Source of the DNA: an uncultured Pelagibacteraceae bacterium
GTDB lineage: Bacteria > Pseudomonadota > Alphaproteobacteria > Pelagibacterales > Pelagibacteraceae
Direction: 5' to 3'
DNA length: 64,000 nucleotides
NCBI GenBank assembly: GCA_902579215.1
Contig: CACHGH010000004.1
Location: 1 to 64,000, forward strand
Shown here: one piece after another, positions 18,136-29,272 of the stretch
How the letters are laid out: each line of letters opens with the position of its first letter
Position numbering within the stretch: position 1 is the stretch's first letter
Program-made: the position numbers and the translations under genes
Notes under the pieces: generated by a model
Databases searched by the model: none
The model's input: only the letters and a program-made list of their open reading frames with translations
Told to the model about the DNA's origin: nothing

Positions 18136-19341
18136 TTAATTTACACGACCATAGACATCTTGATACCTAACAATATCTGTCTCTTTTAGAATTGGTCCAG
18201 TTTGTACCTCTATTATTTTAACTGGTTTTTTATATTTATTTTCTATTCTATGAATTGCGCCCCTAGGTATGAAGACTGACTCATTAGGTTTTTTCTCAAA
18301 TTTAGCTTTGTTAATTGTGATAAGTGGTTTACCATCAGTAATCATCCAATGTTCAGATCTATGATGATGTTTTTGTAGACTTATAGATGATTTAGAATTG
18401 ACTATAAGTTCTTTAACCAAGAAATTTTTTCCCTCAAACAAGTTTATATAGCGTCCCCATGGTCTATGATAAACGTTCTTTTTTTTATAAAACTTAGATT
18501 TATCTCTTTTATAAATTTTAGATATTTCTCGCCAACTTCCTAAATCTGTCCAAGGAATATCAAGCTTAATAGCGTTTATATTTTTTGATTTCTCTAAGAT
18601 TGCATAATCAAAAGATTTTTCCACGGCTTTTTTAAAGGCATTTTTATTCAAAAAGTATGTATTATTTTTAAATTTAGATTTAGATACAGCAGCAAAGCAA
18701 CTCTTATAAGTTTTAGGTTGGAATTTTTTAAAATTATTAATAATAGAGTCTTTTCTTAAGTAAAACATACCTGAGTTCCAGTATCCCTTTTTTTTAATAA
18801 CTTGCTTTGCTCTAGATAGGTTTGGTTTCTCAATAAATTTAGTAACTTTATTAATATTTTTATTTATTTTTTTAGTTATAAAATATCCATATTCGCTGGA
18901 TGGATTTGAAGGTTTAATACCAAATATAAATACATTTTTATCATCAAGATTTGTTTTATTTTTTTTAAGTGATTTATCCATTATGCCTGACTTTTCAATT
19001 AGATGATCTGCTGCAAAGAACATTAATGGCTGATCATTTGGAATTTCATTTATTAATGCAGAAGATAATATCGCTGGTGCGGTATTTTTTTTTGCAGGTT
19101 CTAATATTATTCTATAGTTTTTAATTCTTGATTTTTTCAAGGCATTTCTCACCTGTTTTAAATACTTTGAATTTGTACTTATTACAGGATAATCAAAAAA
19201 AGGTTTTTTAATTCTTTCAAGAGTTTTTTTGATTAAAGTCCATCCACCAAAATCTATAAATTGTTTGGCTTGATGGTTCTTTTGGTTTGGCCAAAGTCTA
19301 GTCCCTGCTCCACCACATAAAATAACTGGTCTAATTTTCAT
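18136..19341 (-). CDS. manC: Mannose-1-phosphate guanylyltransferase
   Basis: PVILCGGAGTRLWP, cupin C-terminus (RPWGRYINL, LQKHHHRSEHW). Confidence 0.9.
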   Translation of the reverse strand: MKIRPVILCGGAGTRLWPNQKNHQAKQFIDFGGWTLIKKTLERIKKPFFDYPVISTNSKYLKQVRNALKKSRIKNYRIILEPAKKNTAPAILSSALINEIPNDQPLMFFAADHLIEKSGIMDKSLKKNKTNLDDKNVFIFGIKPSNPSSEYGYFITKKINKNINKVTKFIEKPNLSRAKQVIKKKGYWNSGMFYLRKDSIINNFKKFQPKTYKSCFAAVSKSKFKNNTYFLNKNAFKKAVEKSFDYAILEKSKNINAIKLDIPWTDLGSWREISKIYKRDKSKFYKKKNVYHRPWGRYINLFEGKNFLVKELIVNSKSSISLQKHHHRSEHWMITDGKPLITINKAKFEKKPNESVFIPRGAIHRIENKYKKPVKIIEVQTGPILKETDIVRYQDVYGRVN

Positions 19342-21059
19342 TAAATATCAGCGTATACCTTAACTTCATTTTTACCACCTGGGTGCGTAGGTGCTCCTAG
19401 GTAAGCAGGACCAACAGTTTGTGCATACTTCCACAATGTTCCATTACCAAAATTCATTTTTTTAGGTTTCCATTTTTTTCGTCTCTTTGCTAATTCCTTT
19501 TTAGAAAGACGAACATTAATTGTTCCTTTCTTAGCATCTAAATCAATTATGTCGCCGTTTCTAAGTAATGCTATAGGACCTCCAACAGAAGCTTCTGGCC
19601 CAACATGACCAATGCAAAAACCTCTTGTTGCTCCAGAAAATCTACCGTCAGTAATTAGAGCAACTTTTTCTCCTTTTCCTTGCCCATAAATAGCTCCTGT
19701 TGTTTGAAGCATTTCTCTCATACCAGGACCACCCTTTGGTCCTTCGTATCTAATAATGATTATATCACCATCTTTGTATTTTCTATTTTTTACAGCTTTA
19801 TAGGCAGACTCTTCTGTATCAAAGCATCTTGCTTTACCTGTGAACTGTAATTTTTTTAATCCGGCAACTTTTACTATTGCACCTTCAGGAGCTAGATTTC
19901 CTTTTAAACCAACAACTCCACCATCTTGTGATAAAGGATTGTTGTGCTTTCTCATAACTTTTTGTTTTGAATTAAATTTAACTTTTTTCAAATTTTCTCT
20001 CATTGTTTTGCCAGTAACTGTCATGCAGTTGCCATGTATATAACCACCATCGAGCAAAGTTTTTAAAAGCATTGGAACTCCTCCTGCTTTCCACATATCT
20101 TTTGCTACATATTTTCCACCTGGTTTTAAATCTGCTAGATAAGGTGTTTTCTTAAATATTTTAGCTACATCCATTAAATCAAATTTAATTCCTATTTCAT
20201 TTGCTAAAGCAGGCAAATGTAATGCTGCATTTGTAGATCCACCAGTAGCAGCAACTATTGTAGCTGCATTTTCTAATGATTTACGAGTAACTATATCTCT
20301 TGGTCTAATATTTTTTGCTAATAAATTCATTACTGCTCTACCGCTTTGTAATGAGTATTTATCTCTTTGTTCATATGGAGCTGGTGTTCCCGCTGAATAA
20401 GGTAATGCTAAACCTATAGCTTCAGAAACACAGGCCATTGTATTTGCAGTAAATTGACCTCCGCATGCACCAGCACTAGGACAAGCTTTTAATTCTAATT
20501 TTCTCAATGCAGAAGCAGACATCTTTCCTGATGAATATTTACCAACACCTTCGAATACATCCACTACTGTTACATCTTTTCCATTAAATCTTCCTGGTAA
20601 TATAGATCCACCATAAATAAAAACACTCGGCACATTTAAACGAACCATTGCCATCATTAAACCAGGTAATGATTTATCACATCCTGCAACACCTACTAGA
20701 GCATCATAACAATGTCCTCTAACTGTAAGTTCGGTTGAGTCTGCAATAACATCTCTTGAAATTAATGAAGACTTCATTCCTTCGTGGCCCATAGCAATAC
20801 CATCAGTTACAGTAATTGTACAAAATTCCCTAGGAGTACCACCAGCTTGATGAACACCTTTTTTAACCGATTGTGCTTGTCTCATTAACGCTATATTACA
20901 AGGCGCCGCCTCATTCCATGTCGATACAACTCCTACGAATGGTTTAGCAACATCTTTTTCGGTTAAATTCATTGCATAATAAAATGATCTTTGAGGTGCC
21001 TTATCTGGTCCAACAGAAGTATGTCTACTAGGTAATTTTTTTTTATTAAATTTAGGCAT
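19341..21059 (-). CDS. ilvD: Dihydroxy-acid dehydratase
   Basis: [42 protein letters not shown]. Confidence 0.95.
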   Translation of the reverse strand: MPKFNKKKLPSRHTSVGPDKAPQRSFYYAMNLTEKDVAKPFVGVVSTWNEAAPCNIALMRQAQSVKKGVHQAGGTPREFCTITVTDGIAMGHEGMKSSLISRDVIADSTELTVRGHCYDALVGVAGCDKSLPGLMMAMVRLNVPSVFIYGGSILPGRFNGKDVTVVDVFEGVGKYSSGKMSASALRKLELKACPSAGACGGQFTANTMACVSEAIGLALPYSAGTPAPYEQRDKYSLQSGRAVMNLLAKNIRPRDIVTRKSLENAATIVAATGGSTNAALHLPALANEIGIKFDLMDVAKIFKKTPYLADLKPGGKYVAKDMWKAGGVPMLLKTLLDGGYIHGNCMTVTGKTMRENLKKVKFNSKQKVMRKHNNPLSQDGGVVGLKGNLAPEGAIVKVAGLKKLQFTGKARCFDTEESAYKAVKNRKYKDGDIIIIRYEGPKGGPGMREMLQTTGAIYGQGKGEKVALITDGRFSGATRGFCIGHVGPEASVGGPIALLRNGDIIDLDAKKGTINVRLSKKELAKRRKKWKPKKMNFGNGTLWKYAQTVGPAYLGAPTHPGGKNEVKVYADI

Positions 21060-23686
21060 TATAAACTTTTTATTGTAAGTGATATTTTTTTTATATTGTT
21101 TTGTAGATTATTATAATTAGTTTTTTCTTGTTCAACAATATGTTTCGGTGCGCGTTTAACAAAGTCTTTATTTTTCAATTTAGACTGAATTTTATCCATT
21201 TCTGCTTGATATTTACTTTGTTTATTTAACAGATTTTCTTTTATTAAATTTAAATCAATATTTTCATCAAAATAAATTTTGAAAACCTTACCTTTAATAA
21301 CTAATGATGCAGATGGTTTGTTTATATCTTGAGGTAAAAAATTAGAAATACGACCAAGTTTTTTAAGCACAATTTCATTTTTTTTCAAAAAATCCTTATT
21401 TTTTTTATCAATTTTGGACATTGATAAATCAATGAAAGAACCTGGGCTAACGTTTAGCTCATTTTTGAATGATCTTATTTCAGATATGAAATAAATTAAA
21501 TATTCAACATCTTTACTGCTACTGTCTTTTTTAATTTTTCCATCTGGCCAATTATTAAGCATTAGGAAACTTTTACTTGATCTATCAAGCTTGTTTTTCA
21601 GCCAAATTTCCTCAGTGATGAATGGTATAAATGGATGCAATAATACAAGTATTTCTTTAAAAACATAGGCTGCCATTTCTTTAACTTCTTTAATGTCTTT
21701 TTTACTATCAGAATATAAAATTGTTTTTGATAGCTCTAAATACCAATCACAATAAGAATGCCATACAAAAGCATAAATATGTCTTGCTGCTTCATCAAAG
21801 CGATAATCTTTAATATTTTTTTCTACTATTTTTTTAGTATTGATTAATTCAAAATGTATCCACTTATTTATATTAATTTTGCTTTTGGGTGCTTTTTTAA
21901 TGTTGTTAAAACTGCATTTATTATGAATTAAAAAATTATTTGCATTCCATAGTTTGTTTAAAAAATTTCTATAACCTTTAACTCTTTCTTCAGATAACTT
22001 AACATCTCTTCCAGGTGAGGCCATTGAAAGTAATGTAAATCTTAATGCATCCGCACTATATTTATTTATTAAGTCTAAAGGATCAATAACATTACCTTTT
22101 GACTTAGACATTTTTTGTCCTTTTTCATCTCGTACTAATGCGTGAACATAAATATCTTTAAAAGGTTCTTTATTTAAAAATTCCATACCAAACATAATCA
22201 TTCTTGCTACCCAAAAGAAAATAATATCAAAACCAGTAACTAAAACTGAAGTTGGATAAAATTTTTTTAAATATTCATTATTTTTTGGCCAACCTAATGT
22301 CGCAAAGGCCCATAACCCAGATGAAAACCAAGTATCAAGAACATCTGGATCTCTTACTAAAGTAACATTTTTTTTATAAAATTTATTAGCTTTTTTTATT
22401 GCTTCTTTTTCACTAGTAGCTACAAAAATTTTTTTATCAGGTCCATACCATGCAGGTATTTGATGTCCCCACCAAAGTTGCCTAGAAACACACCATGGTT
22501 CAATATTATTCATCCATTGAAAATATGTTTTTGACCAATTAACAGGAAAAAAATTTGTTTTTTTTGATTTTACTATTTTTTTTGCTTTAACTGATAATTT
22601 TTTTGCATCAACAAACCATTGCTCAGTTAAAAAAGGTTCAATTACTGAATTTGATCTATCACCATATGGAACTTTATTTTTTGTGTTTTCTTCCTTAACT
22701 AATAGATCTAAACTTAAAAGATCTTCTAAAATCTTTTTTCGTGCTTCAAATCTATCAAGACCACTATACTTAATTGGAGCATTTTTATTAATTTTACCAT
22801 CCTCAGTAAAAATATTAATTATTTTTAGTTTATTTCTTTTTCCAACATCGTAATCATTAAAGTCGTGAGCGGGAGTAATTTTAACAGCTCCAGTTCCTTG
22901 TTCAGGATCGGCATAATTATCAAAAATAATTTTTATTTTTCTCTCTACTAAAGGAACAGTTACCTCTTTTCCTTTATATTTTTTATATCTTCCATCTTTT
23001 GGATTTACAGCTATAGCAGTGTCTCCTAGCATAGTTTCTGGTCTTGTTGTTGCTATAGTTATAAATTCGTTAGTTCCGTTTATTGGATATTTAATATGGT
23101 ATAATTTTGAATTTACTTCTCTCTGATCAACCTCAAGATCTGAAATGGCTGTTTTTAATACTGTGTCCCAATTTACCAACTTTGTTGATTTATATATAAG
23201 TTTTTTTTTATATAATTCCTCAAATACTTTAATAACACTTTGCGAAAGATTCTCATCCATTGTAAACGCATTTCGTGACCAATCACATGAACAACCAAGT
23301 TTTTTAAGTTGATTTATTATAATATCGCCATATTGCCCCTTCCACTCCCAAACTTTTTCAATAAACTTTTCTCTTCCAAGATCACTTTTTTTAATACCTT
23401 CGTTTTCTAATTTTTTTTCAACTAAAGCTTGAGTTGCTATTCCAGCATGATCCGTCCCAGGCTGCCATAAAGTTTCGTAACTATTCATTCTATGGTATCT
23501 AGTTAATAAATCTTGAATAGAGTTATTGAGAGCATGACCCATATGCAAACTTCCGGTAACATTTGGTGGAGGTATAACTATTGAAAATTTTTTTTTATTC
23601 TTCTTGGGTTTAAAAAGGTTGTTTTTTTCCCAATATTTGTAAATACGGTTTTCTACTTCAGAATGATTATATTTATCAAAACTCAT
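21059..23686 (-). CDS. valS: Valyl-tRNA synthetase
   Basis: [28 protein letters not shown]. Confidence 0.97.
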   Translation of the reverse strand: MSFDKYNHSEVENRIYKYWEKNNLFKPKKNKKKFSIVIPPPNVTGSLHMGHALNNSIQDLLTRYHRMNSYETLWQPGTDHAGIATQALVEKKLENEGIKKSDLGREKFIEKVWEWKGQYGDIIINQLKKLGCSCDWSRNAFTMDENLSQSVIKVFEELYKKKLIYKSTKLVNWDTVLKTAISDLEVDQREVNSKLYHIKYPINGTNEFITIATTRPETMLGDTAIAVNPKDGRYKKYKGKEVTVPLVERKIKIIFDNYADPEQGTGAVKITPAHDFNDYDVGKRNKLKIINIFTEDGKINKNAPIKYSGLDRFEARKKILEDLLSLDLLVKEENTKNKVPYGDRSNSVIEPFLTEQWFVDAKKLSVKAKKIVKSKKTNFFPVNWSKTYFQWMNNIEPWCVSRQLWWGHQIPAWYGPDKKIFVATSEKEAIKKANKFYKKNVTLVRDPDVLDTWFSSGLWAFATLGWPKNNEYLKKFYPTSVLVTGFDIIFFWVARMIMFGMEFLNKEPFKDIYVHALVRDEKGQKMSKSKGNVIDPLDLINKYSADALRFTLLSMASPGRDVKLSEERVKGYRNFLNKLWNANNFLIHNKCSFNNIKKAPKSKININKWIHFELINTKKIVEKNIKDYRFDEAARHIYAFVWHSYCDWYLELSKTILYSDSKKDIKEVKEMAAYVFKEILVLLHPFIPFITEEIWLKNKLDRSSKSFLMLNNWPDGKIKKDSSSKDVEYLIYFISEIRSFKNELNVSPGSFIDLSMSKIDKKNKDFLKKNEIVLKKLGRISNFLPQDINKPSASLVIKGKVFKIYFDENIDLNLIKENLLNKQSKYQAEMDKIQSKLKNKDFVKRAPKHIVEQEKTNYNNLQNNIKKISLTIKSL

Positions 23687-23813
23687 ATGTCTTTTTAGTT
23701 TATAAATTAATCGTTTGAATAAACAATCATCAATTTATAGCTAAAATTTATAGACTAATAAGAAAAAACAATTATATAAACATATGTTAAATTGATTTAA
23801 TATCCTTTTAGAT

Positions 23814-23887
23814 GGCAACGTGGCGGAATGGTTACGCAGAGGATTGCAAATCCTTGTATCCCGGTTCGATTCCGGGCGTTGCCTCCA
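23814..23887 (+). tRNA. tRNA-Cys (GCA)
   Basis: Acceptor GGCAACG/CGTTGCC, anticodon GCA in GATTGCAAATC, GGTTCGATTCC T-arm, encoded CCA. Confidence 0.95.
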
Positions 23888-23935
23888 AAAAAAGAGTTGT
23901 TTTAAATTAAAAAAAAAGTAAGTTGAAAATGTTAT

Positions 23936-24011
23936 TCCTCGGTAGCTCAGTTGGTAGAGCAGTTGACTGTTAATCAATTGGTCGCAGGTTCGAGTCCTGC
24001 CCGAGGAGCCA
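23936..24011 (+). tRNA. tRNA-Asn (GTT)
   Basis: Acceptor TCCTCGG/CCGAGGA, anticodon GTT in CTGTTAATC, GGTTCGAGTCC T-arm, encoded CCA. Confidence 0.95.
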
Positions 24012-24017
24012 GAAAAA

Positions 24018-24389
24018 CTAACCTACCTTTGATATACCAACGTTTGAAATCTGTAAATTTTTACTAAATTTAATTTTTTGTTCGTTATTAAGTTCAGAAT
24101 ATAATCTTACTAAAAAATTATAATTTACATTTAAATGACCTTCTTTTGATTTATCTAGATTAGCTGCGTAATCTGGAAAATCCTCAAAGAAATAATTAAT
24201 TGGTACTTTTAAATAATTTGCTAATTGAAGAAGTCTAATAGAACTTACTCCATTTGTACCTTTTTCGTATTTTTGTATTTGTTGAAATGTAACATTGATT
24301 GCTTTTGCCACTTTAGTTTGTGTTAAACCTAATGCTAGTCTTCTAAGCTTTAACTTATTACCTAAGTGCTTGTTAAAATTATCTTCCAT
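24018..24389 (-). CDS. XRE-family HTH transcriptional regulator
   Basis: LGNKLKLRRLALGLTQTKVAKAINVTFQQIQKYEKGTNGVSSIRLLQLA. Confidence 0.9.
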   Translation of the reverse strand: MEDNFNKHLGNKLKLRRLALGLTQTKVAKAINVTFQQIQKYEKGTNGVSSIRLLQLANYLKVPINYFFEDFPDYAANLDKSKEGHLNVNYNFLVRLYSELNNEQKIKFSKNLQISNVGISKVG

Positions 24390-24544
24390 TAAGACCCCTC
24401 TTAAATATATATTTTAGAAGATTGAACTATTTATTTAGAGTTAGTGCAAGCCCTAAAATAATTTTTTTTAGACCTAAAATAAGAGCTTGACTCCCTTTAA
24501 AAAAGCCTTTTTCTTATTTAGAAAAAACACCTAGTTTAGAATGA

Positions 24545-25279
24545 TTATAAAATTTGACTTAAAAAAAGCTTTGTTCTTTCGTTTTTAGGATTGGCAAAAA
24601 AATCTTTTGTACTTGCTTTTTCAACTATCATACCTTCGTCCATGAAAATAACTTCATCAGCAACCTCTTTAGCAAAGCCCATTTCATGTGTTACAACTAT
24701 CATTGTCATTCCTTGTTTAGCTAAATTAACCATGGCATCAAGTACTTCTTTAATCATCTCTGGATCTAATGCTGATGTAGGCTCATCGAATAACATAATC
24801 TTTGGTTCCATACATAAAGCTCTTGCTATAGCGCATCTTTGTTGTTGTCCACCAGATAATTGTCCTGGAAATTTTAGAGCTTGGTCAGAAATTTGTACTT
24901 TTTCTAACTGTTTCATTGCTAATTCTTCTGCTTTTTTTTTGGGATACTTTTTTACCCATATTGGTGCAAGAGTACAGTTATCTAAAATAGAAAGATGTGG
25001 AAATAAATTAAATTGCTGAAACACCATACCCACTTCAGCTCTTACTTGCTCTATATTTTTTGTATCTTCAGATAGTTCTGTACCGTCTACAACTATTGAT
25101 CCTTCTTGATGTTCTTCTAATCTATTTATACATCTAATTAAAGTTGATTTTCCAGAACCAGACGGACCACAAACTACAATTTTTTTATTTTTTTCAACAG
25201 AAAGATTAATATCTTTTAAAACTTGAAAATCACCAAACCATTTATTCATTTTTTGAATTTTAATAATAGGATCTGACAT
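24545..25279 (-). CDS. aapP: General L-amino acid ABC transporter ATP-binding protein
   Basis: [33 protein letters not shown]. Confidence 0.9.
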   Translation of the reverse strand: MSDPIIKIQKMNKWFGDFQVLKDINLSVEKNKKIVVCGPSGSGKSTLIRCINRLEEHQEGSIVVDGTELSEDTKNIEQVRAEVGMVFQQFNLFPHLSILDNCTLAPIWVKKYPKKKAEELAMKQLEKVQISDQALKFPGQLSGGQQQRCAIARALCMEPKIMLFDEPTSALDPEMIKEVLDAMVNLAKQGMTMIVVTHEMGFAKEVADEVIFMDEGMIVEKASTKDFFANPKNERTKLFLSQIL

Positions 25280-25281
25280 TT

Positions 25282-26553
25282 TTATCTTTCAGTTTTAAAT
25301 TTTAATTCTAAATTATAACTATACTTACTCATAGCATAGCAAATTATCCAGAATATTATAGCAGCAAAAACATAACCTTCCATAACAAAACCTAACCATT
25401 TTGGGTTCGCCTTAGCCATAGTTATCATTCCAACAAAATCGGCCAATCCTACAACAAAGATTAATGGGGTATCTTTAACTAATGCCAAAAATGTGTTTGC
25501 AATGCCTGGAATAACAAATTTTAATGCTTGAGGTAAAATAACAAATATATGCATTTTCCAATATCCCATTCCAAGAGATTTAGCAGCATCATATTGACCT
25601 TTAGGCAAAGCTTGTAATCCTCCTCTAATAACTTCTGCTACATAAGCAGCTTCAAAAAGAGATATAGCAATAATAACTCTAATTAATTTATCTATAAATA
25701 AATCATCTGGTAAAAACATAGGAAACATTACAGAGGCCATAAATAAAACTGTAATTAAAGGAACTCCTCTCCAAAACTCAATGAATGAAATTGCGATATA
25801 ACGTGTTGTTGGTAAATCAGATCTTCTTGCCAAAGCTAATATCATACCTATAGGAAAACAGAATATTAAACAGAAAAATGCAACAATGAATGTTAAGGAT
25901 AATCCACCCCACGATCCAGTATCTATCCATGCTAATCCAAATGATCCACCAGAAATTAAATAATAAATTAAGATAAATGCAATAACCGGATAAACTATTA
26001 TATAGAATAGTGGTAAAAGTTTTTTTAATTTATTACCTACAAAAAAACCTGCAAACGCTAAAGCTATCAAAACTATAAAAGCTAAATTTATTCTCCAGTG
26101 ATGTTCGTTTGGATACATTCCATAAATAAATCTTCTTAACCAAATTTTAACAAAAGTCCAACAAGCACCCTCGCCAGTGCATGCCTCTTTTGTGTCTCCA
26201 CTAATAGTTGCATCAAATATTAGCCAGTTTAAAGATGGTGGAATAGTTATAATTAAAACAAAAATTATTAAAAGTGTTAAAACTGCATTAAAATTATTTG
26301 TGTTGATATGTTTGTTTAACAAATCTAAATTTTTAATCCCAGAATAGTCTATTCTTATTAAGTATAATCCAAAACTTCCTAAAATTAATGGAAGAAAAAA
26401 GTTAAGTGTTTCAGGTAAAAAAGATGTTATATTTATTTTGAAAGATGATTTTAAAATGACATCTATGATACTTACAAAAATTAAAAAAGTACCTATCAAA
26501 AGATAAGTCTGTAAATTTTTTTTATTTGGTTTTATAAAATTTAATTTTTCCAT
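25282..26553 (-). CDS. aapM: General L-amino acid ABC transporter permease
   Basis: [39 protein letters not shown]. Confidence 0.88.
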   Translation of the reverse strand: MEKLNFIKPNKKNLQTYLLIGTFLIFVSIIDVILKSSFKINITSFLPETLNFFLPLILGSFGLYLIRIDYSGIKNLDLLNKHINTNNFNAVLTLLIIFVLIITIPPSLNWLIFDATISGDTKEACTGEGACWTFVKIWLRRFIYGMYPNEHHWRINLAFIVLIALAFAGFFVGNKLKKLLPLFYIIVYPVIAFILIYYLISGGSFGLAWIDTGSWGGLSLTFIVAFFCLIFCFPIGMILALARRSDLPTTRYIAISFIEFWRGVPLITVLFMASVMFPMFLPDDLFIDKLIRVIIAISLFEAAYVAEVIRGGLQALPKGQYDAAKSLGMGYWKMHIFVILPQALKFVIPGIANTFLALVKDTPLIFVVGLADFVGMITMAKANPKWLGFVMEGYVFAAIIFWIICYAMSKYSYNLELKFKTER

Positions 26554-27914
26554 TATTTCTCTTTTATTGCTATTCTTTTGTTATACCAATTCATAAACAA
26601 TGATATGACCAAGCTTATTGTTAAATAAGTAAACATAACAATCATAATTATTTCTATTGCCCTTCCAGTCTGCATTAAAGCTGTTCCAGCAAACACTAAA
26701 ACAAGATCTGGATATGCTATTAAAGCAGCAAGTGATGAATTTTTTGTTAAATTTAAATATTGGTTTGTAGTAGGTGGAATAATAATTCTTAAAGCTTGTG
26801 GCATAATTATAAGATTTAAAACTTGCTTTCTATTTAAGCCAATTGATGCAGCAGCTTCTTTTTGACCTTTGCTTATTCCTTCTATTCCTGCTCTTACACA
26901 TTCCGCAACAAATGTTGCAGTATATAAAGATAATGCAAGAACTAATGCCATAAATTCAGGTGGAATTCTTGCTCCACCTTCAAAAATAAAAGATGTTTTT
27001 GCTAGCTGTTTTAAAACAGGTATTTCGACCTCAGCACTAACACCTCCTATAAGAAATGTTATTGCAGGTAAAATTAATATTAAAGCTATCGATATATATA
27101 AAACCGGTAACTGTTTTCCTTCATTGTCTCTAAGTTTGTTTGAGTAATTTTTAATTAAAATAATTGCTACAATTGCTACTATTATTGAATAGATAAAAAT
27201 ATTTAAATTTTCCCATATTAAACCTGGTACATACAATCCTTTAAGAGACAAGAATATTACACCAAATAAAGGTTCTGTTTTTTCAGGTAATGGCATTGTT
27301 CTTAATGCAGCAAAATACCAAAAGAATATTTGTACTATCAATGGGATGTTTCTAAAAAACTCTATATAGCCAGCAGCAGTTTTTCTAATTAAGTAATTTG
27401 GCGATAATCTTGCTACACCAACTATTACACCAATCACTGTACAAAATATTATACCTGTAACAGCTACTAAAAGAGTATTTATTAATCCAACTAGATAAAC
27501 CCTTGCATATGAATGTGACCCGTCATATTCGATTAGAGAAAAATTTACATCAAAAGAGGATTCTTGGCGTAAAAAGTGGAAACCAAATTCAATTCCTCTG
27601 GTATCCATGTTTGTTTGAGCGTTAAATATAAAATACGCAAATATTAATAATGTGAAAGTAAAAACTATAAATTGTGGAGTGTAATATTTATATTTTGATG
27701 TTCCATATATCTCCACCGTATTTCTAACTCTAAATTCTTTTAAAAAGATACCTCCAATTGCAAAAAATACGAATGGGGTAAAGGTTACAAAAGGCCTTAT
27801 ATATGCATAGTAGAAATCACTATCAGACTCAAAAATAGCACCAAAAAATAACTTATAAAATAAGTCTACAGCACCTAATAAAAAGAAGAAATAAGATAGT
27901 AGTTTTAATTTCAT
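26553..27914 (-). CDS. aapQ: General L-amino acid ABC transporter permease
   Basis: ECVRAGIEGISKGQKEAAASIGLNRKQVLNLIIMPQALRIIIPP. Confidence 0.88.
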   Translation of the reverse strand: MKLKLLSYFFFLLGAVDLFYKLFFGAIFESDSDFYYAYIRPFVTFTPFVFFAIGGIFLKEFRVRNTVEIYGTSKYKYYTPQFIVFTFTLLIFAYFIFNAQTNMDTRGIEFGFHFLRQESSFDVNFSLIEYDGSHSYARVYLVGLINTLLVAVTGIIFCTVIGVIVGVARLSPNYLIRKTAAGYIEFFRNIPLIVQIFFWYFAALRTMPLPEKTEPLFGVIFLSLKGLYVPGLIWENLNIFIYSIIVAIVAIILIKNYSNKLRDNEGKQLPVLYISIALILILPAITFLIGGVSAEVEIPVLKQLAKTSFIFEGGARIPPEFMALVLALSLYTATFVAECVRAGIEGISKGQKEAAASIGLNRKQVLNLIIMPQALRIIIPPTTNQYLNLTKNSSLAALIAYPDLVLVFAGTALMQTGRAIEIIMIVMFTYLTISLVISLFMNWYNKRIAIKEK

Positions 27915-27932
27915 ATAATTTAAGACAATAAA

Positions 27933-27962
27933 AAAAAGGGCTAGAAAAATCTAGCCCTTTTT
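27933..27962 (-). terminator. Intercistronic terminator/attenuator between aapJ and aapQ
   Basis: GGGCTAGA (27938-27945), AAAA loop, TCTAGCCC (27950-27957), flanked by A/T tracts. Confidence 0.85.
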
Positions 27963-27981
27963 AAAGTTTATTTGATAATTA

Positions 27982-29022
27982 TTATCTAGCTGGAGATACG
28001 TAAAGAATTCCACCTTTTGTCCATAATTCGTTTGGACCTCTATCAGGTAAAATACCAGTATCACCTAGGTTTCTCTTATAACTTTCGCCGTAATTACCAA
28101 CTTGTTTGATAATTCTTAAGCTCCAGTCATTATCTAAACCTAAAGCTAAACCTAGCTCACCTTCTGCACCAACAAGTCTTTTGATTGCTGGGTTGTTAGA
28201 AGTTTTGCTAGCATCAGCATTTGCAGATGTAACTCCATATTCTTCAGCCTCAATCATAACGTTTAGTGACCATCTTACGATATCTTCCCATACATGGTCT
28301 CCTTGACGTACAACTGGTCCTAATGGCTCTTTAGATATTGTTTCTGGCAATGTGATATGATCATCAGGATTAGACATTTTAGTTCTTTGTGCAGCTAATG
28401 CTGATTTATCAGTTGTGTAAGTATCACATCTTCCAGCATCATATGCAGCAACAACTTCGTCTGCTTTTTCAAACGCAACAGGCTCATATTTAATTCCTCT
28501 TGAATCAAAGAAGTCTCTCATATTAAGCTCTGTAGTTGTTCCTGTGTTCGTACATGCAGAAATACCATCTTTAAACTGATTTACAGACGTAATTCCTGAG
28601 CTTTTTCTAACCATGAAACCTTGACCATCGTAAAAGTTTACTCCTACGAAAGTAAGACTTAAGTCAGCATCTCTTGAAAGAGTCCAAGTTGTGTTTCTAG
28701 ATAACATATCGATCTCACCAGCGTTTAGCGCTGTAAATCTTTCTTTAGCAGTTAATCCAGTGAATTTAACTTTATTAGCATCACCAAGTACTGCAGCCGC
28801 TACTGCTCTACAAACATCAACATCTATACCAGTCCAGTTTCCTGATGCGTCAGGATTTGAAAATCCAGGTACACCTTGAGAAACACCACATCTTAAAAAA
28901 CCTTTCTTAAGAACGTTTTTCATTGTTTTTGACTTTTTAGCAGCCATTGTTTCTGATGCAAAAACAAACATCATTAAAACCATAGCAACTAAAGAAGTTA
29001 GTTGTTTTATGTATTTTGACAT
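27982..29022 (-). CDS. aapJ: General L-amino acid ABC transporter substrate-binding protein
   Basis: Signal peptide; GVSQGVPGFSNPDASGNWTGIDVDVCRAVAAAVLGD; heads the aap cluster. Confidence 0.92.
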   Translation of the reverse strand: MSKYIKQLTSLVAMVLMMFVFASETMAAKKSKTMKNVLKKGFLRCGVSQGVPGFSNPDASGNWTGIDVDVCRAVAAAVLGDANKVKFTGLTAKERFTALNAGEIDMLSRNTTWTLSRDADLSLTFVGVNFYDGQGFMVRKSSGITSVNQFKDGISACTNTGTTTELNMRDFFDSRGIKYEPVAFEKADEVVAAYDAGRCDTYTTDKSALAAQRTKMSNPDDHITLPETISKEPLGPVVRQGDHVWEDIVRWSLNVMIEAEEYGVTSANADASKTSNNPAIKRLVGAEGELGLALGLDNDWSLRIIKQVGNYGESYKRNLGDTGILPDRGPNELWTKGGILYVSPAR

Positions 29023-29157
29023 TTTTCTTCCTCTTTATTTAGTTTATTTGTTAACAAATAATTCAAAATTAACTTTTGAATAAATGAATTTAATCATGAT
29101 CTATTTTCTGCTTCAAGCTAAATAAACCAAAAAAAGTGAGTATTTTTAGAGACTTTT

Positions 29158-29234
29158 TGGCGCGCTCTGAAGGATTCGAACCTTCGACCCTCGGTTTAGA
29201 AAACCGATGCTCTATCCAGCTGAGCTAAGAGCGC
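29158..29234 (-). tRNA. tRNA-Arg (TCT)
   Basis: Minus strand GCGCTCTTAGCTCAGCTGGATAGAGCATCGGTTTTCTAAACCGA...AGAGCGCGCCA; anticodon TCT. Confidence 0.95.
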
Positions 29235-29272
29235 AAAATATTATATAAATATAGTATATTTATATTATTAAT

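Noticed and set aside
23741-23977. Minus-strand ORF of 78 aa with RPESNRDTRICNPLRNHSATLP
   Set aside because: It is the antisense of tRNA-Cys and flank; this peptide pattern is a familiar artefact of translating antisense tRNA genes.
24490-24530. Possible terminator AAAAAGGCTTTTT after aapP
   Set aside because: Short arms with essentially no loop; not a convincing hairpin by eye.
24591-25019. 142-aa plus-strand ORF opposite aapP
   Set aside because: Antisense of a conserved ABC ATPase; low-complexity Ser/Ile composition typical of shadow ORFs. The same reasoning applies to 7697-7948, 14131-14529, 17697-17999, 26869-27147, 41339-41623, 52377-52688 and similar ORFs.
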